Source: Acidobacteriaceae bacterium
Lineage (GTDB): Bacteria; Acidobacteriota; Terriglobia; Terriglobales; Acidobacteriaceae
Direction: 5' to 3'
Length of the DNA stretch: 32,238 nt
Assembly (NCBI GenBank): GCA_003165795.1
Contig: PMWW01000203.1
Span: forward strand, 266 to 32,503
A model generated the notes under the pieces. It ran no database searches, was not told the origin of the DNA, and worked only from the letters and a program-made list of their open reading frames with translations. Positions 7,420-15,319 of this stretch are shown in pieces (within the stretch, counting starts at the first letter, position 1; every line of letters begins with the position of its first letter). The translations under genes and the position numbers were made by a program.

Positions 7420-8142
7420 ATGACGATTGCAACGACCAAGACCGTGGGCGAGATCGCCGCCGCAATGCCCAGCGCCACGCGCGAATTCGAAAAGCTTGGA
7501 ATCGACTACTGCTGCGGCGGAAGCCGCACCCTGGGCGAAGCTTGCGCGCAAGCCAACATCTCGATTGATGAAGCCCTCACACGCCTGGAGAAGAGCCTGG
7601 CATCTACTCAGCCCGGCGAAAGCAGCGACTGGCAAAACCAGTTGCTGGCTGACCTAATTGCTCACATCACCAGTACCCATCACGTGTTTGTACGCGAAGA
7701 GGGCCCGCGCATCGAGGCGCTCGCCGCCAAAGTAGTCGGCGTACACGGGAAGAACCATCCAGAACTCCTCCAGGTTCAGCAAACCTTCTCCGCGCTTGCC
7801 GAAGAGTTGAGAGTTCATCTCATGAAGGAAGAGCAGGTCCTTTTTCCCTACGTGCTGCGCATGGAAGAGAGCGTGGTGGCCGGTGAGCCTGCTCCGCCGG
7901 CGATGTTCGGTAGCGTTGTGAATCCCGTGCGCATGATGATGCAGGAGCACGACGGTGCGGGCGATTCGCTCCGCTCCTTGCGCGCCATCACCTCCGACTA
8001 CAAACTTCCTGAAGACGCTTGCATCAGCTACGGCACCCTCTATCAGGCGATCCAAGGCTTCGAAGCCGACTTGCACCAGCACATTCATCTGGAAAACAAC
8101 ATTCTCTTTCCGCGGGCCGTCGCCATGGAAGCAAGGCGGTAG
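7420..8142 (+). CDS. ric: RIC family (ScdA/YtfE-type) iron-sulfur cluster repair di-iron protein
   Basis: A 240-residue protein. The N-terminal ScdA/DUF542 domain carries the signature LGIDYCCGG with Cys31-Cys32. The following hemerythrin-like four-helix domain (about 70-235) has the di-iron ligand pattern: His87/His88, RVHLMKEEQVLFP (His133, Glu137/138), QEHD (His177) and HQHIHLENNILFP (His219-223, Glu225). RIC proteins repair Fe-S clusters damaged by nitric oxide or oxidants and may release NO. GGGAGGAAATAGAC precedes ATG 7420, which decides this start over in-frame codons upstream. The Crp/Fnr-type regulator immediately upstream is its likely controller. Confidence 0.95.
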   Translation: MTIATTKTVGEIAAAMPSATREFEKLGIDYCCGGSRTLGEACAQANISIDEALTRLEKSLASTQPGESSDWQNQLLADLIAHITSTHHVFVREEGPRIEALAAKVVGVHGKNHPELLQVQQTFSALAEELRVHLMKEEQVLFPYVLRMEESVVAGEPAPPAMFGSVVNPVRMMMQEHDGAGDSLRSLRAITSDYKLPEDACISYGTLYQAIQGFEADLHQHIHLENNILFPRAVAMEARR

Positions 8143-8148
8143 CCGACG

Positions 8149-8172
8149 GCGTCCACTTAAGGGAGTGGACGC
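8149..8172. terminator. Hairpin between convergent genes
   Basis: A perfect 9-bp stem GCGTCCACT/AGTGGACGC with a 6-nt loop lies between the convergent stops of the RIC and anti-sigma genes. There is no T-run on either side, so its efficiency as an intrinsic terminator is uncertain. Confidence 0.55.
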
Positions 8173-8182
8173 GGCATAGCCA

Positions 8183-9007
8183 TCACAGTGGCTCCATTGG
8201 TCGGTCCGTATGAAAGTACTTCTTGTAAGCCGCAATCCAGTCGGTGGCAAGCTCGCGTTGCGCGGTTGAAAGGTCGATCTTGTCTCGGCAGACGAGTTGA
8301 TGGAGGCGATCTTCCAAGGCATCCTTCACCCGCATGTTCCAACCGTCCAGCGAGGAAGGTTCAGGCCAGAGGTTGCGGATGTCGCCGGTACCGCCTAGCT
8401 GCGGACTGATGAGATAGTCCAATTCATAGTCCTTCGATTGACTGCCGGCCATTCCGTATTCCTGGAAAACCTCCTGTCTGACCGAGGCCGGGACTACATG
8501 AGTGTCATCGCTGTATCTCATCGTGCAAACTTCGCTGGTGCTCAGCGGATGAGCAACGCCCGGCGTCAGACGCCGGTCCGGAACGGCCCCGGCGGTCCCG
8601 CGAAAACCCCGCGCCGCGGACGCGGGTGGCGATACGAAGTGATGCGCAATGGATGTTCCCAAAGCTACAACGAGGACCATCGCGCCGACATAGGCCAACC
8701 TTCCGCTAGCAAACGCTCGCTGGAATGGTTGCAGCCACGGGCTGTGGAGTACAGGCGCCGGAGGCTGCGCCAGTCGAGCTTTCAGCAACGCCCGGGGCCC
8801 GGCGCTCGGCGGCAGTTGAGCATCGAGAGTTCGATGGTGCACCTCCACGAACTCAGCAATCGTCTCCTCTAGCTGTCTCAAGCGGGTGCGGCAATCCCAA
8901 CATGCGGCAAGATGTGTGTTTACTTGCGAAACGTTCCGGGATGAAAGTTCACCATCCGCAAACCGAAGCAACTCTTCGTCTGACCGGTGAGCGTATTCGC
9001 TCCTCAT
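8183..9007 (-). CDS. zf-HC2 anti-sigma factor with C-terminal HNH-like extracytoplasmic domain
   Basis: A 274-residue protein in three parts. The N-terminal zinc-binding anti-sigma domain has His32-x3-Cys36-x2-Cys39 (HLAACWDC). One transmembrane helix spans about 104-121. The outer C-terminal domain (about 157-267) contains EVCTMRYSDDTHVVPASVRQEVF, YELDYLISPQLGG, RNLWPEP, KDALEDRLHQLVC and AQRELATDWI. That block resembles a stand-alone HNH-fold family usually reading YEVDHLI-LELGGSN--NLWP; here the catalytic-type His is Tyr198. It follows the sigma gene by 4 bp. Its GGAGGTG overlaps the sigma stop codon, which indicates translational coupling and decides the ATG at 9007. It probably sequesters that sigma factor and senses something outside the cytoplasm. 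Confidence 0.88.
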   Translation of the reverse strand: MRSEYAHRSDEELLRFADGELSSRNVSQVNTHLAACWDCRTRLRQLEETIAEFVEVHHRTLDAQLPPSAGPRALLKARLAQPPAPVLHSPWLQPFQRAFASGRLAYVGAMVLVVALGTSIAHHFVSPPASAARGFRGTAGAVPDRRLTPGVAHPLSTSEVCTMRYSDDTHVVPASVRQEVFQEYGMAGSQSKDYELDYLISPQLGGTGDIRNLWPEPSSLDGWNMRVKDALEDRLHQLVCRDKIDLSTAQRELATDWIAAYKKYFHTDRPMEPL

Positions 9008-9011
9008 AGTT

Positions 9012-9596
9012 TCACCTCCCATCGGCGCGTCCCAGACGCGCCAGTGAGCGAGCCAGCGAGGCCGCTATGCTGCCCAGCGACATGCCAAGAACGTCGGCAA
9101 TCTCCCGATACCTCAGCCCTTCCGCCCGCAGGCGGAGACAACGCTGGTCCTGCGCGGGCAGGGCTTGCAGCACCGCCAGCAGGCGTATCTGTCGCTGGCT
9201 GAAGGCCAACTGTTCTTCCGGGCTGGGAGCAGGATCGGGATGGACTTCCGCGCCCATCGCTTCCAAGTCAACCGTGTCCCGGCGTCTTCCGTTTCCTGAT
9301 AATCTTTTCAATGCCAGATTGTGAGCAACCCGAAAAAGCCAGCCGCGAAGATTGTGCCGCGACCGCCCCTGTTGCATATGTTGAAGCAGCGCCAGGAACG
9401 CCTCCTGAATAATCTCCTCGCCGTCAGCACTGGAAAGCCCAAACGAAAGGACATATCGCAGAAGGCGGTTCCGAAGCTCATCAAAGAGGCCGATGATTTC
9501 CTCTTCGAGCTCGGAGGGAGCAGCCGAACTCTGGCGGAGCTGCGCGGACGACAGCGCCAGCCGGATGGTTGAGTCAGACGGAGAAATTGGGCTCAC
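9012..9596 (-). CDS. ECF RNA polymerase sigma factor
   Basis: A 194-residue protein with sigma region 2 (about 35-105, including SSADGEEIIQEAFLALLQHM and LRGWLFRVAHNLAL) and region 4 (about 135-190, LPAQDQRCLRLRAEGLRYREIADVLGMSLGSIAASLARSLARL). There is no region 1.1 or 3. The GTG start at 9596 has GGGAGG about 11 bp upstream. It is translationally coupled to the downstream zf-HC2 anti-sigma factor. A TonB-dependent receptor is transcribed divergently about 220 bp away, which makes that gene a candidate regulon member. No ECF-type promoter was confidently seen. Confidence 0.92.
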   Translation of the reverse strand: MSPISPSDSTIRLALSSAQLRQSSAAPSELEEEIIGLFDELRNRLLRYVLSFGLSSADGEEIIQEAFLALLQHMQQGRSRHNLRGWLFRVAHNLALKRLSGNGRRRDTVDLEAMGAEVHPDPAPSPEEQLAFSQRQIRLLAVLQALPAQDQRCLRLRAEGLRYREIADVLGMSLGSIAASLARSLARLGRADGR

Positions 9597-9819
9597 CTCT
9601 TCTGGGTCCTCCCGATAGTACAGTCTTTTGGCGAACGTTTTGTTCGGCCTTTTTGTTCACTCGGTTGCAGGACTTTTCCGGGACAACTGGATGGATGATT
9701 GTCCCTCGGCGAATTAACTCTGAACAACCACGGAGCACGAGGAATATTCTAATGGAGCCGATGGTGCGGGTCGCGCTGGATAAGATTCCGGGAACTGGTG
9801 CTCCGAGGGTTAATGCTGA

Positions 9820-12198
9820 ATGAGAAGATTTCAGCGTATTTTCTTGTTTCCCGTGGTCCTCGTTCTTGGAACTTCCGCTCTTGGCCAGAGCAATAGCGGC
9901 GAGTTACGCCTCAAGGTGGTCGATCCTGCCGGCCTGGGCGTGAAGACTAACGTTCAGATCACCAGCGAGGCGAATCAGTATCGCAATACTCTTGCGACCG
10001 GCGATCAGGGCAGCCTGGACCTAAGGCGCCTGCCTTATGGCATCTACCAGCTCGAAGTTCATCAACCAGGTTTTGCAGACATGTCCCAATCTGTCGAAAT
10101 TCATTCCTCAATTCCTACCGACTACACAATCGAGCTCAAGTTGCCGTCGGTGAAAGAATCGGTGACGGTAAAGGCCGAAGCGACGCTACTCGATCCCGAT
10201 CAGGCTGGCTCGGTAAACCAAATCGGTTCTGAAACGATTCAGCATCGCTTGACCGCGTTGCCCGGCCGTTCGATGCAGGACTTGGTGAACACTCAGCCAG
10301 GCTGGCTTTACGAAGGCAATGCCGTGTTGCACCCGCGCGGCTCGGAGTATCAAACGCAATTCGTGGTTGACGGCATTCCGCTGACGGACAATCGCTCCCC
10401 CAGCTTCGGGCCTGAGATTGGCGCCAACGATGTCGATTCGATGAGCATCTACACCGCGGGGTTCCCCGCTGAATATGGCCGGAAAATGGGTGGCGTGGTC
10501 GAGGTCAATACTCTCCGTGACCCGCAGCCCGGCTTTCACGGGCAGGTGGTACTCTCCGGCGGCAGCTACGACAGTGCCGGGATTTTCGCGCAGGGGCAGT
10601 ATACGTGGGGCAAGAATGTTCTTGGTTTTACCGGGTCCGGAGCCCAAACCGATCATTATCTCAACCCCGTCGTACCCGAGAGTTTCACCAACCGCGGAAC
10701 CATCGGCGATTTTTCCGCTGACTACCAGCGCGACCTTACCCCCAATGACCGCCTGGATTTTATTGTCCGTTATGAGTTATCGCGTTACCAGCTTCCCAAC
10801 GAGCTTGTTCAACAGACCTGGTGCTATCCATCGGGCGTGACTGAAGGACCGCCTTGCCAGCAGCAAAATGCGAACAATTTCGAAACCATGGGGGTTGTCA
10901 CCTACCGGCACATCTTCTCTCCAAAGATCGTCGGAGACTTTCGCGGCATGGTGCGCAATAACGGGAACGACTTCTACTCCAACGCACTGTCTACCCCCAT
11001 CATTCTCTTTCAACACAATTGGTTCAACGAAGTCTATTTCAAGGGCATGGCGACCATCGACCATGGCCGCAATGAATGGAAGGTAGGCATCGAATCAGAC
11101 AATATTCTCTTGAATGAGAACTTTAATTACACCATTACGGACCCCTCGCAGTTCGATCTCGGCACGGCACTGACGTTTAGCTTCCCGGGAGCCTACCCTA
11201 GCCAAGGCGAGCGTCCCGACCTTGAGCAATCCGCATTTGTACAGGACCTGATTCGCCTGGGCAATTGGACCATGAACATCGGATTGCGTTGGGACCACTA
11301 CCAGCTCATCGTCAACCAGCAGGCTGTGGACCCTCGCTTAGCGATTTCGCGCTATTTTCCTAAGCTCGGATTGCTCGCGCACTTCTCTTATGACCGCGTT
11401 TTCCAAACGCCGTCGTTTGAGAACCTACTGCTTTCCAGCTCGTTTGAGGTTGAATTCATCAACCCGGACGTCTTGCGCTTGCCCGTCATCCCTTCCCAAG
11501 GTAACTATTACGAAGCGGGCGTGTCCAAGGCCTTCGGCAACAACCTTCGGGTAGACGTTAACTACTATTTGCGCAACGTTGCCAACTATGCCGACGACGA
11601 CCAGATCGACAACACCACTATCAGTTTTCCAATTGCGTTCGAAAAAGCCGTTATTTATGGTGCGGAAGGAAAGATCGAAGTGCCGAACTGGCATAAAATC
11701 TCCGGCTTTGCCAGTTATTCGTATATGGTCGGCAACGCCTGGTTCCCGGTGTCTGGCGGACTGTTTATCGGCGCGGACGCGCAGGCTGCGCTAGCACAAT
11801 TGACCGGTCACTTCCCGGATTCGCAGGACCAGCGCAATACCCTGTTCACGCGCTGGGTCTATCAGGTTAAGCCGCGCTTTTGGGTGGCTGGCGGCGTCCA
11901 ATATGGCAGCGGTCTGCCGTTTGACTTCCAGGGTACCGAGCAGCAGGCGCTGGAGGAATACGGCCAGCAAGTCATTAACCGGATCAATTTCGCGCGCGGA
12001 CGCATATATCCTTCCTTACTAGTCAGCGCATCGGCTGGGGCCGACGTCTATAAGTCGGACCGTATGAATGTTCGCCTTCAGGTCGATGGGCAAAATCTTA
12101 CCAATGTCTTGGAGGTAATCGATTTCGGCGGTCTCTTCTCCGGCAATGCCATTGGCCCGTCAAGAAGCGTCGCCATGCGGCTCACCACAAATTTCTAG
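9820..12198 (+). CDS. TonB-dependent receptor with N-terminal carboxypeptidase-regulatory-like domain
   Basis: A 792-residue outer-membrane protein. It has a signal peptide (1-22, ending SALGQ), a carboxypeptidase-D regulatory-like beta-sandwich (about 25-105), a TonB plug (about 110-225, with DLVNTQPGW, QFVVDGIPLTDNRSP and GRKMGGVVEVNT), and a beta-barrel ending in SVAMRLTTNF with the terminal Phe typical of outer-membrane proteins. There is no STN signalling domain, so it is not a FecA-type transducer. Acidobacteriota carry many such receptors, often about 1000-1200 residues long; this one is shorter. The substrate cannot be read from sequence. Convergent GT genes follow, separated by repeat hairpins. 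Confidence 0.93.
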   Translation: MRRFQRIFLFPVVLVLGTSALGQSNSGELRLKVVDPAGLGVKTNVQITSEANQYRNTLATGDQGSLDLRRLPYGIYQLEVHQPGFADMSQSVEIHSSIPTDYTIELKLPSVKESVTVKAEATLLDPDQAGSVNQIGSETIQHRLTALPGRSMQDLVNTQPGWLYEGNAVLHPRGSEYQTQFVVDGIPLTDNRSPSFGPEIGANDVDSMSIYTAGFPAEYGRKMGGVVEVNTLRDPQPGFHGQVVLSGGSYDSAGIFAQGQYTWGKNVLGFTGSGAQTDHYLNPVVPESFTNRGTIGDFSADYQRDLTPNDRLDFIVRYELSRYQLPNELVQQTWCYPSGVTEGPPCQQQNANNFETMGVVTYRHIFSPKIVGDFRGMVRNNGNDFYSNALSTPIILFQHNWFNEVYFKGMATIDHGRNEWKVGIESDNILLNENFNYTITDPSQFDLGTALTFSFPGAYPSQGERPDLEQSAFVQDLIRLGNWTMNIGLRWDHYQLIVNQQAVDPRLAISRYFPKLGLLAHFSYDRVFQTPSFENLLLSSSFEVEFINPDVLRLPVIPSQGNYYEAGVSKAFGNNLRVDVNYYLRNVANYADDDQIDNTTISFPIAFEKAVIYGAEGKIEVPNWHKISGFASYSYMVGNAWFPVSGGLFIGADAQAALAQLTGHFPDSQDQRNTLFTRWVYQVKPRFWVAGGVQYGSGLPFDFQGTEQQALEEYGQQVINRINFARGRIYPSLLVSASAGADVYKSDRMNVRLQVDGQNLTNVLEVIDFGGLFSGNAIGPSRSVAMRLTTNF

Positions 12199-12286
12199 GT
12201 GGGTGACAGGTCCTAGCTAGTGCGGTGTCCCGCAATTTCATGTCATAACTCCGAAGTTACAAGGTTGCCGGAACGTCCTCGCCTCA

Positions 12287-12339
12287 GCGGCTAAAGCCGC
12301 CCTTTACATGCACTTTTGCGGCACGGCTGAAGCTGTGCC
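12287..12339. repeat. Pair of REP-like hairpins between convergent genes
   Basis: GCGGCTAAAGCCGC (12287-12300, perfect 6-bp stem) and GGCACGGCTGAAGCTGTGCC (12320-12339, 9-bp stem with one mismatch) lie between the receptor and GT2 stop codons. Both share a GGCT-NA-AGCC-like core with a hairpin in the 3067-3202 element. They may act as a bidirectional terminator or be copies of a dispersed repeat. Confidence 0.6.
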
Positions 12340-12387
12340 CTTTCAAACACAACGGCTGAATTTTGCCACGAACTTGCGGGCACCCTG

Positions 12388-13425
12388 CTAGGGCCTTCCG
12401 AATATACGAAAATAGAAGTTCAACCCAGCCGAACGAACCTGCCGTGGGCGCGAGAGTTGCCATTCATAGACCTGCCGCTCTGAGTCGCGCAATCGCGTCA
12501 GGAACTCGGCGTCGCTGATCCGGCGCGTGGCCATCAAGTCCCGGTGTTTCGTGCGCATGCGCCGCTGTCCGCGCAGCGCGCTCATCAAGCCGCGAAGATA
12601 CGCGCCCAGCCCGCCGTTTCGCAACGCGAAAAACAGCCACATCGACTGATAGACCACAATGCGTGGCAGCAAGCGGAAGAACACGGTCCGCGGATAGTCC
12701 TTGAGTAGGACATAGATCTGGTTACGGGTGAGGTACTCGATGACGCGAGGATGAAGCTTGTCACCTAACGTCGCGCTACCGATGTGATAAGCGACCGCAT
12801 TGGGCAGATACATCCCGCTGAATCCGAGAAGCTGCGCCCGCAACGCGAGATCGAGGTCGTCGAGGTAGGCAAAGAACTCGGCATCCAGCCCGCCGCAGGC
12901 GACAAAGACTTCGCGACGATACAGCACAGCAGCGCCGCAACCAGCAATCACCGGCATCGCCAGATCGAACTGCCCAGTGTCCTGGTCGACGTTCCCCAGC
13001 CGATACGCGCCGCCGGCCATCAGCATCGCGTCTCCGGCCCCATCGAGGTGAGTTCGCTGGGTAGCGCGCAGTAGCTTGCCGGTGGCAAAGCCCAGTTTTG
13101 TGTCGGCATCGAGAGCGCGCACCAGGGTCTCGATGTAGCCAGGTTGGAGTTCGATGTCGTTGTTCAGCAGCAGAACATATCGCGAATTCGTCGCTTCCAC
13201 CGCCCGGTTGATGGAGCCGGTCGTGCCTTCGTTATCGGGCAGCTCGATGCGCCGCGTGTTTGGCGGCAAGGGATCGGGAAGCATCTTGTCGGGGCGAGCT
13301 TCGTTTTCGATGACGATGATTTCCCAGGCCTCCGCCGGGAGGGTTTGCTTCTGAATGAATTCGATGCAGCGTGAAGTGAGATCAGGACGATGCAGCGAGG
13401 GAATGGCGATGGTGACGGTCTTCAC
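12388..13425 (-). CDS. Glycosyltransferase family 2
   Basis: A protein of about 345 residues with a GT-A fold. It opens with VKTVTIAIPSLHRPD. The nucleotide-sugar region includes LPDNEGTTGSINRAVE and the DxD-like LLNNDIELQPGY. The late acidic motif is FFAYLDDLDLALRAQ, and the C-terminus is basic. This resembles rhamnosyl- or other sugar-transferring WbbL-type GT2 enzymes of polysaccharide synthesis. The start is placed at GTG 13425, where family similarity begins; an in-frame TTG at 13473 would add 16 unconvincing residues. It is the last gene of the polysaccharide cluster. Confidence 0.9.
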   Translation of the reverse strand: MKTVTIAIPSLHRPDLTSRCIEFIQKQTLPAEAWEIIVIENEARPDKMLPDPLPPNTRRIELPDNEGTTGSINRAVEATNSRYVLLLNNDIELQPGYIETLVRALDADTKLGFATGKLLRATQRTHLDGAGDAMLMAGGAYRLGNVDQDTGQFDLAMPVIAGCGAAVLYRREVFVACGGLDAEFFAYLDDLDLALRAQLLGFSGMYLPNAVAYHIGSATLGDKLHPRVIEYLTRNQIYVLLKDYPRTVFFRLLPRIVVYQSMWLFFALRNGGLGAYLRGLMSALRGQRRMRTKHRDLMATRRISDAEFLTRLRDSERQVYEWQLSRPRQVRSAGLNFYFRIFGRP

Positions 13426-13477
13426 GCGGCTCTGCTGGCGATTGTACACAGCGCTTGTCACGGTTGATAGCAAGAGC

Positions 13478-14506
13478 CTACTTCGAGGTGACCGGGCGCC
13501 GGCTTAGCAGCGCAGTCATGGCCTGGAAAGCGGAGACCAATTCTTCGTCGGTCGTGAAGAGCACATCGTGCTGACCGGCTTGCTCCGGCAAGCCACCCAC
13601 GGTGGAAACAATAGCAGGACGCCCGAGCAGGCGGGCGCGGCCAAATACAGCGGAAGACCAGATCTCCGAGTAGGGAAGAACGACGCAGTCGGAGGCGCTG
13701 ATCCAAGTATCAAAATCTTCGTTGCTGACGAACGACTCCACCAGGTGAATGTTGCTGTGCCCCGCCGCGAGGCTTCGCAACTCGTCCAGGTACCTCTGGT
13801 TTTCAGCGTCCGCGACCCGCATGGAACCGACCACAAAAAGTTCGGCGCCGTTCAGATTGGCGCGGCCGAAGGCCTGGATAGCACGGTGGAAGCCCTTGTG
13901 CCGCTGGATAAAACCGATGCACAGAAATAGTGTCCGCTCCATTGGTAACTGGAGCTGCCGGCGGGCCGAAACTTGGGTTTGTTCGACGAACTTAAGATAA
14001 ACGTCGTCGTGCTTGCGATACTCGACGCGAGAGTCGCTGAACCGCAAATGGTAATACTGCTCAAATCTTTCGCGCTCCTTCTTAGTGTGAAAAATAACTT
14101 TGGGTGCGAACATCCATTTCCACTTATATAACCAGCCTTGCTTGCCGGGGAGATAGGGGATTTCGTGCGCGACCACCTCGATCTTGCGCGACCGCAGAAA
14201 AAGCCAGAGAAAGCATAATGTCGTCTGCAGTGTTCCCCAGCGCAACTCTCTGGCGAATGGATTGTCATAGAAGAATGCCCAATGATACTGAATGACGACC
14301 CGGTCATAGTAGGGCAAAAGCTTCAAAAGTTGCAGTAGCTTCGATCTTCCGCGCAGGTCCCAGGCGAAATCTACATTACCTTGCTGGTCCGGCGACACAA
14401 TGTCGACCAGGTGTCCCCGAGCGCGAAGCTGGGTCACGCTTTGCTCGCCATAGGCACCTATGCCGCAGTGCGTGGGCGAGTAAGTTGAGACCATCAGATA
14501 CCGCAA
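13478..14506 (-). CDS. Glycosyltransferase (GT4/group 1)
   Basis: A 342-residue GT-B protein. The N-terminal Rossmann half begins MRYLMVSTYSPTHCGIGAYGE, typical of GT4 enzymes that bind acceptor through a GIG loop. The C-terminal donor-binding half includes FLCIGFIQRHKGFHRAIQAF, SDCVVLPYSEIWSSAVFGRA and GRPAIVSTVGGLPE. The E-x7-E motif is replaced by a SEIWSSAVFGRA variant. The start codon is TTG 14506, supported by GGAG 6 bp upstream; an ATG four codons on is the alternative. It lies 12 bp after the methyltransferase gene. Likely role: sugar addition in the exported glycan. Confidence 0.9.
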   Translation of the reverse strand: MRYLMVSTYSPTHCGIGAYGEQSVTQLRARGHLVDIVSPDQQGNVDFAWDLRGRSKLLQLLKLLPYYDRVVIQYHWAFFYDNPFARELRWGTLQTTLCFLWLFLRSRKIEVVAHEIPYLPGKQGWLYKWKWMFAPKVIFHTKKERERFEQYYHLRFSDSRVEYRKHDDVYLKFVEQTQVSARRQLQLPMERTLFLCIGFIQRHKGFHRAIQAFGRANLNGAELFVVGSMRVADAENQRYLDELRSLAAGHSNIHLVESFVSNEDFDTWISASDCVVLPYSEIWSSAVFGRARLLGRPAIVSTVGGLPEQAGQHDVLFTTDEELVSAFQAMTALLSRRPVTSK

Positions 14507-14518
14507 GGCAACTCCAAG

Positions 14519-15319
14519 CTACTTCTTTTCAAATGCCAGGCAAGCCCCAAACGAGCCCTTGGGATCGGTCGACAAGCGGACGAATCCCAGCGTCAAAAGA
14601 ATGCTCACGTCAGGATACTGATCGTGCCAGCCACTCTTGTACCAGACTTCATTCCAATTTTCTCCATGGAAGCTCTCTCGAAAAGAGTCATTAAAATGTC
14701 GAATGAATTCCTCCGGCGGCGAGACCATGTGCAGCTGGTCCACCAGCTCCAAATCGTGCCGGAACAGACGGTCCTGCAAAGCTGGCGGATCGTAACGCCG
14801 CTCGAAGCCCGCGTAGTAAAACGTGCTTTTATTTTCCGTGTAGCTGGAACTCGCTGGAACGGTCACGACCAATCGTCCCTTAGATGGCAAAACGCGCGCA
14901 AACTCTGCCATCGACTCAGTATCTCCATTGCCGGGAATGTGCTCGATCGTCGAAACTGCGCTGATGAAGTCGACCGAGCCATCCGCAAACCTGAGATGGG
15001 TTGCATCTTCCGTCTGCACGAAAAATGTGTCGCGTTTGGTTAGTCCGAGGGTTTTCATGTAGCTCTTCTGCCGGTCGAGGTACACCCGGTCCATCTCCGT
15101 GGCATAGGTTCGGGCGTGGTGACGCTGGTAGAGAAACGTGGGGACGACAGACGAGCCACTCCCAATGTCCAGGTATACACTTTTCGCGTTCAAGCAGAAG
15201 TCGGCGTGTTTAACGCTAAAGGCATCTTCAACATTGCGAAATATGTCGGTACGCTGGTTAAGGACCTTGGAATGGCGATACAGCATCCACCAGTACGGCA
15301 ACAGGTTTTCACGGAACAT
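14519..15319 (-). CDS. SAM-dependent methyltransferase (class I, type 11-like)
   Basis: A protein of about 266 residues. SAM motif I is YLDIGSGSSVVPTFLY (around 50-65), followed by TYATEMDRVYLDRQ, the motif-II region DATHLRFADGSVDFISAVSTIEHI, and RVLPSKGRLVVTVPAS. The substrate is unknown; in this context a glycan or glycolipid methylation is plausible. Methylation can terminate chains in ABC-exported polysaccharides, but there is no direct evidence here. ATG 15319 is chosen for its GGGA about 9 bp upstream; GTG 15328 is an alternative. It overlaps the end of the upstream fused GT gene by 11 bp. Confidence 0.85.
   Translation of the reverse strand: MFRENLLPYWWMLYRHSKVLNQRTDIFRNVEDAFSVKHADFCLNAKSVYLDIGSGSSVVPTFLYQRHHARTYATEMDRVYLDRQKSYMKTLGLTKRDTFFVQTEDATHLRFADGSVDFISAVSTIEHIPGNGDTESMAEFARVLPSKGRLVVTVPASSSYTENKSTFYYAGFERRYDPPALQDRLFRHDLELVDQLHMVSPPEEFIRHFNDSFRESFHGENWNEVWYKSGWHDQYPDVSILLTLGFVRLSTDPKGSFGACLAFEKK

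Noticed and set aside
8725-9009. Plus-strand open frame opposite the anti-sigma gene
   Set aside because: The minus strand carries clear zf-HC2 and membrane motifs with a coupled start; the plus frame is a shadow.
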